Shown one piece after another: positions 1 through 9,547 of a stretch of 64,000 bases of DNA; positions within the stretch are counted from its first letter, which is position 1; every line of letters begins with the position of its first letter. Position numbers and translations under genes: made by a program. The notes beneath the pieces were generated by a model. The model was not told the origin of the DNA. It worked only from the letters and a program-made list of their open reading frames with translations, and did not search any database. The stretch is from an uncultured Pseudohongiella sp. (GTDB lineage: Bacteria > Pseudomonadota > Gammaproteobacteria > Pseudomonadales > Pseudohongiellaceae). The DNA is taken from positions 1,302,001 to 1,366,000 of the forward strand of contig OX638323.1 of the NCBI GenBank assembly GCA_951812715.1, written 5' to 3'.

Positions 1-2412
1 TATTTCGATTCCGACAATGGCGATTTACGGACGCTCGTGTTTGTTGGCGACCAGCTTTCGAAGTTGCGGCTGGTTTCGGGTTATCCCTATCGGCAGGCCA
101 CGTTTCCGGCAGCGAGCGGGCAGGAATATCGAATCGCCGTGGCGGCGGGCGATGCTTTCGGTGGCGGCGGAAGTTACGCTCTTTCCTGGGGCCGCTCGGA
201 ACGCGATGCGGACAACGATGATTTTCAAGCTGCCGAGGACATCGGCAATGCGCGGTCTTCGTCACTGGATGTCGAAATAAATTCTCAGTCGACCGTGGAG
301 CCCGGCGAACCAGTCGCGACAGGCGTCAGAACGGAATGGTTCGCATGGACGGCGCCAGAGGACGGCTTCTACACCTGGCGACTTTTTGACCCAGACCCCA
401 CCACCAAGATTCCATGGAATCTGGCGCTGACTGTCTTTGCCGGTGACTCGTTGACGGATCTGGAGCTGATCGGCGCAACTGACCCATATAGTACTTTGTC
501 TGAATTTGTTTTCCATGCCGCCAAGGATCAGCGTTATTTCATTTCCCTGGGCTTTCTGAACAACACCTACTCGGCATTTGTTTCCAATAGTCCCAGCAGC
601 GTTCTGCGCTGGGGGCAAACACCGGCAAACGATAAATCGACCAATGCCGTGGCGCTAACTAATTCCAGCGGCGCCATCAGCGGCTCCAACGAATTCGCCA
701 CCGTCGAGCCAGGCGAGCGTGGCGGCAACCCGAGCGCTGCGTCCCTGTGGTACGACTATGAGGCGCCGGCCTCCGGCTGGGTTCGCTTTTTTATCGGCGA
801 AGCCGAATCCGGCGCCAATTTTTCCTTGGCCGTTTACCGCCGGAGCGGCGGCGACCTGAAACTGATATCCGAAGATCTCGGGAGCGCGGATACTTCGGAA
901 GTGCTGTTCGAGGCCGAGGCGGGAATCCGTTACCTCATCCGGCTGGGGACCCGCGGCAATGCGCTGGGCGGCGACTTCACGTTGCGCTGGGAAGAGAGCG
1001 CGCCTCCGGTATGGTTGAAATACCTGGGAGAACTGAACGACGCAGTCAGAGATGCAAATGGCCATATCATTGAGTTTGATCCATGGCAGGCGTCTTTGGC
1101 ATTGAGCAGCGACGGCACGGCGCTCTTTATGGCTACGGAGAAAGATTTGCTGATCTTCGAGCGCGACCCGGAAAGCGGTGAACTGCGCTTTACACAATTA
1201 CTACTTGATATTTGGAGAAATAGTCCCGCGCTGTTGTGGGACTCCCGCCGCGCCAGACTGTACGCTAACGACTGCCATAGCTGGCGGCGGTTCGACGCAG
1301 TTGATGGAAACCAGCGGCAGCTTGGGGACGCGATGCGAATGTCGGTATCCGGTGGTGACCCGGACCGATACCTCTGCGCGGGTGCATCTTTCATGGACAT
1401 GACTGAAACCTTCATCCATTTGGTGGATTCGAATGGGCTACAAGTTTTTGCCGTCACCCCGGATGGCATGGAACACGTGCAGACGGTGGAGCTGGACGGT
1501 ATACAGCAAGCGTTGGTTTCCGGCTCGAACACTCATATCTATGCCTTGACCGAAAGTTCACTGCATGTCTACGAACGCGATACGGAAACCGGGAAGCTGA
1601 CGCCGACCCGGAAAACAAGATTGTCCGCTTCCGCTTCCTCAAATTTCTCGGTTATGGCGATCAGCGACAATGACCAATATATGTTTGTAGTAACACCAGA
1701 CACCGTCAGTGTATTTCGGCTGCAACCGGACGCGGATCCACTGCTACTCGACGAACTCGAACAGATTCCGCCGTACAGAAGGTGGGCATGCAAGTTCGCG
1801 GCACCGCGCAAAGGTCTGCCGGCGGCGGATGTCTTTTGTGACGGCTTTGCCTTCAGCTTTCGGTGGCGGCCGGACACTCGGCAACTGTTCCACACGGACT
1901 ATGTGGGGCTCGATGATTTTGACCGTTTCGACAACTTCGTACGCGACTTTGGCGATATTCGGGGACGCGGCGCGGCGAGTTCAGACGGCAGGCACGCCTA
2001 CATGATCGCGGAAGACGGGGCGCTGATGATGTTCGAACGATTCGGCAATTCCGAAGGATATCTGTCGACCACTGCTATTCTGACATCGGAGAACGGTATT
2101 TTGGATCTGCCCATGGCCGAGTATCGCGACGAAACCGAAACGCTGTGTTTCACGGCCGAATTCCACGGAACCGCGGATTCCGGCAACTGGCTGGATGCCG
2201 GCGACTGGACGCTAACCGCTGCCGCCTTGATCCAATGCGCAACGGCAACGGAAGACATTCCTTTCGTGGAAGCGGAAACCGGGATACTGCGGATCCTTTA
2301 CGGCAAGATTAGCAACGAAGATGAATCAAGCTGTTTCATGGCTGAGTTGCAGGGCAGTGAGGATTACCTGAACTGGACATTGTTGGCCGGCAATCACCTC
2401 GATTGTAAGTAA
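1..2412 (+). CDS. C-terminal part of a large secreted protein, paralogue of the downstream subtilase (5' end outside window)
   Basis: The frame is open from base 1, so the gene begins upstream of the window. What is visible is PPC-like beta-sandwich repeats (starting near bases 1, 211 and 625; signatures TVEPGEP, WFAWTAPEDGFYTW, YFISLGF), then from about base 1005 a YVTN/lactonase-like beta-propeller stretch beginning VWLKYLGELND, and a cysteine-containing tail ending NHLDCK. Sequence and domain order match the last 800 residues of the 2602-8313 protease almost residue for residue, so the missing 5' part probably encodes an S8 protease domain. That is inference. The likely role is adhesion or substrate binding by a cell-surface or secreted protease. 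The TAA stop is followed by about 40 bp that are also shared with the end of the neighbouring copy. Confidence 0.85.
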   Translation, partial: YFDSDNGDLRTLVFVGDQLSKLRLVSGYPYRQATFPAASGQEYRIAVAAGDAFGGGGSYALSWGRSERDADNDDFQAAEDIGNARSSSLDVEINSQSTVEPGEPVATGVRTEWFAWTAPEDGFYTWRLFDPDPTTKIPWNLALTVFAGDSLTDLELIGATDPYSTLSEFVFHAAKDQRYFISLGFLNNTYSAFVSNSPSSVLRWGQTPANDKSTNAVALTNSSGAISGSNEFATVEPGERGGNPSAASLWYDYEAPASGWVRFFIGEAESGANFSLAVYRRSGGDLKLISEDLGSADTSEVLFEAEAGIRYLIRLGTRGNALGGDFTLRWEESAPPVWLKYLGELNDAVRDANGHIIEFDPWQASLALSSDGTALFMATEKDLLIFERDPESGELRFTQLLLDIWRNSPALLWDSRRARLYANDCHSWRRFDAVDGNQRQLGDAMRMSVSGGDPDRYLCAGASFMDMTETFIHLVDSNGLQVFAVTPDGMEHVQTVELDGIQQALVSGSNTHIYALTESSLHVYERDTETGKLTPTRKTRLSASASSNFSVMAISDNDQYMFVVTPDTVSVFRLQPDADPLLLDELEQIPPYRRWACKFAAPRKGLPAADVFCDGFAFSFRWRPDTRQLFHTDYVGLDDFDRFDNFVRDFGDIRGRGAASSDGRHAYMIAEDGALMMFERFGNSEGYLSTTAILTSENGILDLPMAEYRDETETLCFTAEFHGTADSGNWLDAGDWTLTAAALIQCATATEDIPFVEAETGILRILYGKISNEDESSCFMAELQGSEDYLNWTLLAGNHLDCK

Positions 2413-2450
2413 GCCCATCCGGTTTTCGGCAATCCTCGATTCAGCTTTGC
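1..2450. repeat. Tandem gene duplication, copy 1 (copy 2 at 5893-8352)
   Basis: Bases 1-2450 and about 5893-8352 are near-identical over long stretches (for example 955-1080 against 6850-6975) and stay alignable past both stop codons. Differences are clustered in patches rather than evenly spread, which suggests occasional gene conversion. The left end of the duplication lies outside the window. Confidence 0.85.
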
Positions 2451-2601
2451 TGCTCGCCGGCCGAGCATGGAAAAGGAACGAATTCCCGGTTACCATCCAT
2501 CGTGGGCAATCCGCGCTTCGATATCCGCCCAAGCAACTGGATCATAACGACAATATTGCGCCTTGCCCGCCTCAATCCTGCAACGTCCGGGTTAGACAGG
2601 T
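2413..2601. other. Intergenic region between the two protease copies
   Basis: 189 bp. The first 40 bp repeat the sequence found just after the downstream copy. I see no convincing promoter or terminator. Confidence 0.5.
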
Positions 2602-5600
2602 TTGGGCTTTTGGGGGAAATGGAGTTTGCGGTTCAATCTCGTTAAATTCTTGTTGTTATTGAGTCTGGCGGCAGGCGTAATCGTCCTCATCGCCACTTTT
2701 CGCTCTACTTCTACCACGCGCACCGCCTCGGAGGCGCCCCCCGCTGCCGCCTCACAGGAGGAAATGCTCGACGCCCTCGTTGATCGTATCGCCGCCGAAA
2801 GCGCCGGGCAGTTGCCGGAACCGCTGATTCAGGCCGCGCCCTCAACCGCCGGAACCACGGCGCCGGATGCCGAATCGCCGCCCGGGGAGCCGCCAACGCC
2901 ACCCGACGGCTATACCTTTATCGCCGCGCCCGAGCAGATGACCCTGGAGCGCTTGCAGCGGCCGGCGGCAACCGGGCCGGCGTCCCCGGATGACTATCCG
3001 GCCTGGCTGGATGCGCCCGACGCCGTATCCGTTTTGGCCAGTCAAGCCGCCGCCTCGGGGCGCGACTGGACTTTCGGCTGGATCGGATTGGCGGATGCCG
3101 CCAGTGAGAACGACCTCGGAGAATCGCTGAACGCGCTCGGCGGTGAGATCATCGGCGCGGCGGGCCGCCTGATCCGCGCGCGGCTGCCGGGCGACCCGTC
3201 ACGCCTGGAAGAGATCGCGTCCTTGCCGGCAGTTGCCGGCCTGGGCGCCCCGCCGAGAACCATGAAACTGCCCGAAGCTCTCGCCCGGGAAGCCCGCTCC
3301 CTGCCCTCCGATCAGCAGTTGCCGGTATTCGTTACCTTGATGGCCGGAGACCCCGACGGTCAATGGCGCCGAGCGCTGGAAAACCTCGGCGCGGTGGTGG
3401 GCCGTTTCGATTCCGACATACGGGTTTACACAGCCACCGTAGACTGGCCGGCTCTCGACGCAATCGCCGATGTCGATTTCGTGCTGGCCATCGAACCGGT
3501 GGGACTTGTCGAGGCCGCGCACGACACCGCCATACCCACCATGGGCGCGGACGCCCTGCGCTGGTATAGCGGCTCGCCGGGGCTGTTCTCGGGTATCGGC
3601 GGCGCCAGCGTGCCCATTGGCGTCATGGACACCGGCCTCAACATCAACCACCTGGACATCTCCTCGCATCGGCGGAGCATATGCGGGGCCAATTTCGTGT
3701 GGATCGAGCCCCGGCTGTCGGACAATGACCTGTGGGTGGACGAGAACGGCCACGGCACGCATGTCACCGGCACCATCGCCGGCAACGGTTACGTCAATCC
3801 GGAGTTCGCCGGCATGGCGCCTTCGGTATCCCATATCCGGTTCGCCAAGGTGCTGCACCACTACGGTGCTGGCTCTTTCAACAGCATACTGCAAGGTATG
3901 GATTATCTCAGCCGGCCGTCCGGCTGCGACGAGGCCGACTCTAGCGCCAATCTTGTCAAACCGTTGATCGTCAACATGAGTTTGGCACGCATATCAAATA
4001 TTTTCGAGGGAAGAGATGTTGGCGAACGAAAGCTGGATTCGGTGGTCTGGACTCATCGCCAACTCTATGTCGTGGCTCAGGCAAATTTTCGTGGCAGGGT
4101 CTTCTCCAACTATGCTACCGCCAAGAACTCGCTGGCCGTGGGCGCGGCGCTGCGTAGCGGCGAACTGGTGTCGTTCAGCAGCCACGGACCCACGGCGGAC
4201 GGACGCCTGGCGCCACAGGTAGTGGCGACAGGTTACAGAGTTTATTCCGCCAGCGGCGACGGCAAACGCGGTGGCTACCAGAGACTAAGTGGAACCAGCG
4301 TGGCGGCGCCCATGGTAGCCGGCGTGGCGGCACTGCTAATGGATGTGGCGCCCGCGCATCGGCAGCAACCGGCGCTAACCCGGGCGAGACTGATGGCCAG
4401 CGCCATTCGGCCGGACGCCTGGCTGGAAGACCCGGCACGGTTTCCCGCCAACAACAGCAACGGCCCCGGCGAATTGCAAGTCCGCTATGGTCTGGGCAAG
4501 GTCTCCGCCCGCACCAGCGTACTCGACAGGGACCGGGCGGACGGCTGGACCAGCGGCGGCGCCATCTCCCGGATCGAGGACGGGGATTTGGCTTCGCAGG
4601 ATATAGTGGTGCCGGCGGACGCCAGTCAGCTAGCTCTGGTGATGACCTGGGACGAACCGCCCACGGACACCATCGCCAGCGCGGTGCTGAACGATCTCGA
4701 CCTGTATCTGGACCTGGATGGAGATTGCGGAACCGGCGCCTGCGGCGAATATACGTCCGTTTCCCGCAAGGACAATGTGGAATGGATCATGCTGAAAAAT
4801 CCGCCGCCGGGCGTCCACCGGGCGAAAATCGTTGCGCACCGTATCTATACCGAGGCGCCCCGCGCGGCGCTGGCCTGGACCATCATTCGCGGCGCGTCCG
4901 CGCCGAGTCTCCACATCGAAACAGACACCGAAAGCCTGGAGCAATCCGGCGAAATTACCTTGACCGTGACGGCGGACGCCTATGTTGCCGCGGGGACGCG
5001 TTTGGAGGTGAACTGCCGGACCGCGGACGGCCTATGTGGAGTCAACGATTGGGATCTGACGGGTCTCGAAGTCAGGCGAGAAGACGGTCTTGAGCGGGAA
5101 ATTGATTGGTCCACCCGGACCTCGCCACTGATTACGCTAGGGGAGATCGCCGCGGGCGAATCACAGCAATTGAAACTCGACGTTGCATACGATGGCGAAG
5201 GCGCCGCGCGACTTTACTTTACGGCAACCGCCTGGAACGCGCGACCGGCATCCGCCTCGTTGCTGATTCGGGGTTCCGGAGCGCAGGAGACAGACATTGT
5301 TCCGGCGGAAAGACCGGCAAACGCCGATTTCGCATCCGCGGCTGCGTTGACGGATAGTCCGCAACGGCTGGATTTGCTGCTTGCGGCCACGGAACCAGGT
5401 GAACCCGTGTTCAAGTCTCTGGTAAACACCGACGCATATATACGATCTACAGAATCCAGACGTCCATCAAATTCGGCCTGGTATGAATGGACGGCGCCGG
5501 TTGAAGGCTTTTATCGGTTTGACGTAAGACCGGATTCGGAAGATGGTAGCGGCTACAATCTGCAACTCGATTTATTTCAAGGTGATTCGCTCGGCACAAT

Positions 5601-8313
5601 AGAAGAGGTGGTTACGGGAGATCCCGCCGCTGTCGAGTTTTTCTCCCGGGAGAATGAGGACTACAAGATACGGATTAGCCACAATGGTACGGGCGGCGCG
5701 CCTCCAGCGATCTTGCGCTGGTCGCGGGATCCGCCAGTTAACGATCTTTTCGCCGACAGCATCGAGTTGGAGGGTGAGAGAAACAGCGTTCAAGGCAACA
5801 ATCAGGGAGCGACTCTTGAGGCGGGCGAGTCGTTCGGTAAGCTGGCGGCAACCGTCTGGTACCGGTGGACGGCGCCCGATGACGGCGACTGGCGTTTCGA
5901 GTCCGACAATGGCGATTTACGGACGCTCGTGTTTGTTGGCGATCGGCCTTCGGAACTGCGGCTGGTTTCGGGTTATCCCTATCGGCAGGCCACGTTTCCG
6001 GCAGCGAGCGGACAGGAATATCGTATCGCCGTGGCGGCGGGCGATGCTTCCGGCGGCGGCGGAAGTTACGCTCTTTCCTGGTATCCCGGAGGACGAATCG
6101 CGGACAAAGACGACTTTGAAGCTGCCGAGGACATCGGCAATGCGCGGTCTTCGTCACTGGATGTCGAAATAAATTTACAGTCGACCGTGGAGCCCGGCGA
6201 ACCAGCCGCGACAGGCGTCAGAACGGAATGGTTCACATGGGCGGCGCCGGAGGACGGCTTCTATACCTGGCGACTTTTTGACCCAGACCCCGATCCAAAT
6301 ATCTCCGATAGTTCATTGAATCTGGCGCTGACTGCCTTTGCCGGCGACTCGTTGAAGGATCTTGATCTGATCGGCGCAACTGACCGATATAATACTTTGT
6401 CTGAATTTGCTTTCCATGCCACCAAGGATCAGCGTTATTTCATTTCCCTGGGCTTTCGAAACAGCTCTTTCTCGGCATTTGAATTCCGAACTACTAGGAG
6501 CATTTTGCGCTGGGGATCAACGCCGGTAAACGACAAAATGACCAATGCTCTAGCGTTAACCAATTCCAGCGGCGCCATCACTGGCTCCAACGAGTTCGCC
6601 ACCGTCGAGCCAGGCGAGCGTGGCGGCAAGCAAGGAGTTGCGTCCCTGTGGTACGAGTATGAGGCGCCGGCCTCCGGCTGGGTTCGCTTTTTTGCCGACA
6701 AAGCCGAATCCGAGGCCAATTTTTCCTTGACCGTATACCGCCGGAGCGGCGGCGACCTGAAACTGATATCCGAAGATGTTGGGGGCGCGGCCCCCTCGGA
6801 AGTTGCGTTCGAGGCCGACAAAGGAGTCCGTTACCTCATCCGGCTGGGGACCCGCGGCAATGCGCTGGGCGGCGACTTCACGTTGCGCTGGGAAGAGAGC
6901 GCGCCTCCGGTATGGTTGAAATACCTGGGAGAACTGAACGACGCAGTCAGAGATGCAAATGGCCATATCATTGAGTTTAACCAACGGGGGCCGTTTTTGG
7001 CATTGAGCAGCGACGGCACGGCGCTCTTTATGGCTACGGATAATGATTTGCTGATCTTCGAGCGTGACCCGGAAAGCGGTGAACTGCGCTTTGCACAATT
7101 ACTTGAAAAAAGTTGGGAATTTTCCGATGCGCTGTTGTGGGACTCCCGTCGCGCCAGACTTTACGCTAACAACTGCGGGAGCTGGCGGCGGTTCGACGCA
7201 GTTGATGGAAACCAGCGGCAGCTTGGGGACGCGATGCGAATGCCTGTAATTGGTAACTCAAACCGCCGCTGCGCGGACGCATTGTTTATGGACACGACTG
7301 AATCCTTCGTCCATGTGGCTTGGAATGAGTCGAATGAGCTACAAGTTTTTGCTGTCTCCCCGGATAGCATGCAACACGTGCAGACGGTGGCGCTGGACGG
7401 TTTACAGTACGCACTGGTTTCCAACTCGAACAGTCATGTCTATGCCTTGACCAAAAGTTCACTGCATGTCTACGAACGCGATGCGGAAACCGGCAAGTTG
7501 ACGCCGACCCGCAAAACAAGTTTATCCGCTTCCGCTTCCTCAACTTTATCGGTTATGGCGATCAGCGACAATGACCAACACATGTTCGTAGTAAGACCTA
7601 AAGCCGTCAGTGTATTTCGGCTGCGACCGGACGCTAACCCACTGCTACTCGATGAACTCGATCAGATTCCGCCGTATAGGGGGGAGGCATGCAAGTTCGC
7701 CGCGCCGCGCAAAGATCTGCCGGCGGCGGATGTCTTTTGTGACGGCTTTGCCTTCAGCCTGGAGTGGCGGTCAGAAATTCAGCAGTTGATTGTCACGAAC
7801 TATGTTGGATTCAACGATTTAGACCGTTTCGGCAACTTCGTACGCAACTTTGGCAATATTCGGGGACGCGGCGCGGCAAGCCCAGACGGCAGGCACGCCT
7901 ACCTGGTAGCGGAAGACGGAGCGCTGGTGATATTCGAACGATTCGGCAATTCCGAAGGGTATCTGTCAACCATCACTGTTCTGACGTCGGGGACCGGTAT
8001 ATTGGACCTGCCCATGGCCGAGTATCGCGACGAAACCGGAACGCTGTGTTTCACGGCCGAATTCCACGGAACCGCGGATTCCGGCAACTGGCTGGATGCC
8101 GGCGACTGGACGCTGGCCGATGCCGCCCTGATCCAATGCGCAACGGCAACGGAAGACATTCCTTTCGTGGAAGCGGAAACCCGTGTTCTGCGGATCCCAT
8201 ACGGCAAGATTAGCGACGAAGACGAATCAAGCTGTTTCATGGCTGAGTTGCAGGGCAGTGAGGATTACCTGAACTGGACGTTGTTGGCCGGCAACTACCT
8301 CGATTGCAAATAA
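2602..8313 (+). CDS. Large S8-family subtilisin-like serine protease with C-terminal PPC-like repeats and beta-propeller
   Basis: A 1903-residue extracellular or surface protease. Residues about 12-33 form a hydrophobic signal or anchor. The catalytic triad is clear: Asp343 in GVMDTGLN, His384 in HGTHVTG and Ser566 in GTSVAAPMVAG. After the catalytic domain comes a beta-sandwich typical of large subtilases (about 640-770), four PPC-like repeats (near 906, 1046, 1169 and 1309), a lactonase-like propeller (about 1436-1810) and a tail ending NYLDCK. The start is TTG at 2602: an in-frame TAG at 2593 limits upstream extension and the signal sequence follows at once, but a start a few codons later is possible. 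The residues before the triad (about 100-330) resemble a propeptide. The last 800 residues are duplicated in the gene to the left. Confidence 0.93.
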   Translation: MGFWGKWSLRFNLVKFLLLLSLAAGVIVLIATFRSTSTTRTASEAPPAAASQEEMLDALVDRIAAESAGQLPEPLIQAAPSTAGTTAPDAESPPGEPPTPPDGYTFIAAPEQMTLERLQRPAATGPASPDDYPAWLDAPDAVSVLASQAAASGRDWTFGWIGLADAASENDLGESLNALGGEIIGAAGRLIRARLPGDPSRLEEIASLPAVAGLGAPPRTMKLPEALAREARSLPSDQQLPVFVTLMAGDPDGQWRRALENLGAVVGRFDSDIRVYTATVDWPALDAIADVDFVLAIEPVGLVEAAHDTAIPTMGADALRWYSGSPGLFSGIGGASVPIGVMDTGLNINHLDISSHRRSICGANFVWIEPRLSDNDLWVDENGHGTHVTGTIAGNGYVNPEFAGMAPSVSHIRFAKVLHHYGAGSFNSILQGMDYLSRPSGCDEADSSANLVKPLIVNMSLARISNIFEGRDVGERKLDSVVWTHRQLYVVAQANFRGRVFSNYATAKNSLAVGAALRSGELVSFSSHGPTADGRLAPQVVATGYRVYSASGDGKRGGYQRLSGTSVAAPMVAGVAALLMDVAPAHRQQPALTRARLMASAIRPDAWLEDPARFPANNSNGPGELQVRYGLGKVSARTSVLDRDRADGWTSGGAISRIEDGDLASQDIVVPADASQLALVMTWDEPPTDTIASAVLNDLDLYLDLDGDCGTGACGEYTSVSRKDNVEWIMLKNPPPGVHRAKIVAHRIYTEAPRAALAWTIIRGASAPSLHIETDTESLEQSGEITLTVTADAYVAAGTRLEVNCRTADGLCGVNDWDLTGLEVRREDGLEREIDWSTRTSPLITLGEIAAGESQQLKLDVAYDGEGAARLYFTATAWNARPASASLLIRGSGAQETDIVPAERPANADFASAAALTDSPQRLDLLLAATEPGEPVFKSLVNTDAYIRSTESRRPSNSAWYEWTAPVEGFYRFDVRPDSEDGSGYNLQLDLFQGDSLGTIEEVVTGDPAAVEFFSRENEDYKIRISHNGTGGAPPAILRWSRDPPVNDLFADSIELEGERNSVQGNNQGATLEAGESFGKLAATVWYRWTAPDDGDWRFESDNGDLRTLVFVGDRPSELRLVSGYPYRQATFPAASGQEYRIAVAAGDASGGGGSYALSWYPGGRIADKDDFEAAEDIGNARSSSLDVEINLQSTVEPGEPAATGVRTEWFTWAAPEDGFYTWRLFDPDPDPNISDSSLNLALTAFAGDSLKDLDLIGATDRYNTLSEFAFHATKDQRYFISLGFRNSSFSAFEFRTTRSILRWGSTPVNDKMTNALALTNSSGAITGSNEFATVEPGERGGKQGVASLWYEYEAPASGWVRFFADKAESEANFSLTVYRRSGGDLKLISEDVGGAAPSEVAFEADKGVRYLIRLGTRGNALGGDFTLRWEESAPPVWLKYLGELNDAVRDANGHIIEFNQRGPFLALSSDGTALFMATDNDLLIFERDPESGELRFAQLLEKSWEFSDALLWDSRRARLYANNCGSWRRFDAVDGNQRQLGDAMRMPVIGNSNRRCADALFMDTTESFVHVAWNESNELQVFAVSPDSMQHVQTVALDGLQYALVSNSNSHVYALTKSSLHVYERDAETGKLTPTRKTSLSASASSTLSVMAISDNDQHMFVVRPKAVSVFRLRPDANPLLLDELDQIPPYRGEACKFAAPRKDLPAADVFCDGFAFSLEWRSEIQQLIVTNYVGFNDLDRFGNFVRNFGNIRGRGAASPDGRHAYLVAEDGALVIFERFGNSEGYLSTITVLTSGTGILDLPMAEYRDETGTLCFTAEFHGTADSGNWLDAGDWTLADAALIQCATATEDIPFVEAETRVLRIPYGKISDEDESSCFMAELQGSEDYLNWTLLAGNYLDCK

Positions 8314-8439
8314 GCCAATCCGGTTTTCGGCAATCCTGAATTCAGCTTTCGCTTTGACCGTACCCCTCGATCAGAGCAGTTCCCAATATGGGAATCCGAC
8401 GTGTCAGGCGGTCCAGCGGACGAACGTTTCGGGCGCCGA

Positions 8440-8470
8440 GTTGCCGGAACCGGTGATTCAGGTCGCGTCC
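8440..8470 (+). repeat. Fragment matching the 5' coding part of the protease gene
   Basis: 31 bases match 2811-2841 (the residues LPEPLIQAA of the protease N-terminal region) with three mismatches, in the same orientation, but lie in no open gene. Together with the fragment at 9300-9331 this suggests the eroded remains of a third tandem copy. Confidence 0.55.
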
Positions 8471-8546
8471 GAGCTCAACAGCAACCCGAGAAAGCGCCGG
8501 CAGCCGGATTCCGCTTCTCTATCATGGCGGACCGCGCATTATCCGT

Positions 8547-9206
8547 TCAGCCCAACAACCGCAGCCCGAAGGCGGCGGCGATGAAAAGTCCGGCCCAGAT
8601 GCACCATACCCAAGGCAGACAGCGTTGCAGCGAAAGTCTCATCGCGGCGTCCGCTTGCGCGCTGGCGCCGTCGCTCATCATTTGCGCGAAAGCCGGCTTG
8701 AAAGTTCTCAGATTGAACCTTATGCCGATGCCGCATGTGACCAGCAATGCGAAAATGAGTAGCTTGGACACAAGCCAGAGCGGAGGCGGCGCGGCGGCAA
8801 TCAGGCTCGCTACCCAGGCAAGCAGCGAGACTATGAGCGCTATGCGGAAGTAAAGATCGAATTGTGTCAGCCGTGCGGCAAGGAGGCTGCCCTCCTTGCG
8901 ATAAATTGTCAGCACCCATGCGAACCAGCACAGGCCGACGCCCCAGATCGACGCCAGCGCGGCGGTGGATAAGGGAAGCGCGCCCGCGGCCGCCGCCATG
9001 TGCAGACCGGTCGGCAGCACCAGCGGCATGGCGAGCTTCGGTCCCATATCGCAGGCGAGCATGATGCGAAGCGCGGTGCGCCTGGATTGCGGACTCAGTT
9101 CGGCGTTGGTTACTTGACGGCTGGCGAGAAAAGTTCCCAGATCGCCGCCAAGCCAGTAGGCGAACAGCACCAGGTGCAGATATTTCAGAGCAAGGAAATA
9201 GGTCAT
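8547..9206 (-). CDS. Integral membrane protein, CopD-like or uncharacterised
   Basis: 219 residues, almost entirely hydrophobic, with several membrane segments (about 5-25, 45-75, 75-100, 120-145, 195-218). The N-terminus (KYLHLVLFAYWLGGDLGTF) has the helix start and GG motif seen in CopD/DUF-type membrane proteins, some of which bind haem or copper, but no diagnostic cofactor motif is evident beyond scattered His and Met. It stands alone and faces an FNR-type palindrome 67 bp upstream with a TAAGAT -10 hexamer (9246-9286), so it probably belongs to the regulon described for the 19-38 kb cluster. It lies between two fragments of the protease gene. The function is unknown. Confidence 0.75.
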   Translation of the reverse strand: MTYFLALKYLHLVLFAYWLGGDLGTFLASRQVTNAELSPQSRRTALRIMLACDMGPKLAMPLVLPTGLHMAAAAGALPLSTAALASIWGVGLCWFAWVLTIYRKEGSLLAARLTQFDLYFRIALIVSLLAWVASLIAAAPPPLWLVSKLLIFALLVTCGIGIRFNLRTFKPAFAQMMSDGASAQADAAMRLSLQRCLPWVWCIWAGLFIAAAFGLRLLG

Positions 9207-9245
9207 GTGATATCCCGCCGCGTTTCGGGACTCGCGGCGACTGCA

Positions 9246-9286
9246 ATCTTAGCCGGAACGTCCCGTTTTTCCTTGATTTTTATCAT
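9246..9286 (-). promoter_or_regulatory. FNR/CRP-type operator and -10 element for the 8547-9206 gene
   Basis: The palindrome TTGAT-TTTT-ATCAT lies at 9273-9286. On the minus strand a TAAGAT hexamer (9246-9251) starts 28.5 bp from its centre, one base closer than in most of the other sites in this window. Confidence 0.6.
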
Positions 9287-9299
9287 GCCGCCATTGCTG

Positions 9300-9331
9300 G
9301 CGCGGACGCATTGTTTATGGACACGACTGAA
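9300..9331 (+). repeat. 32-bp exact copy of an internal protease-gene segment
   Basis: 32 bases are identical to 7271-7302 inside the propeller-coding part of the protease, in the same orientation and outside any gene. This is a probable relic of a third copy or of gene conversion. The rest of 9207-9547 holds an FNR-type operator and no gene. Confidence 0.7.
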
Positions 9332-9547
9332 ACCTTTGTTGACCCGGAAGGTTTCGTCGCAGCCGTGGAACGCCTCGAAAAAATCTATCTGTAACAGGTG
9401 GAGCAGGAACGGGCCCAACAATCGATGGGGCCGTACGACGTAATTAACAAAAGTTTCACAGTACCGTCAACTTGTTGCAATGAATCACCGGCAGACTTCC
9501 GGTAGCGCCAAAAACGCAACGGAATAACTGAGACCCAGGAGTCAACC

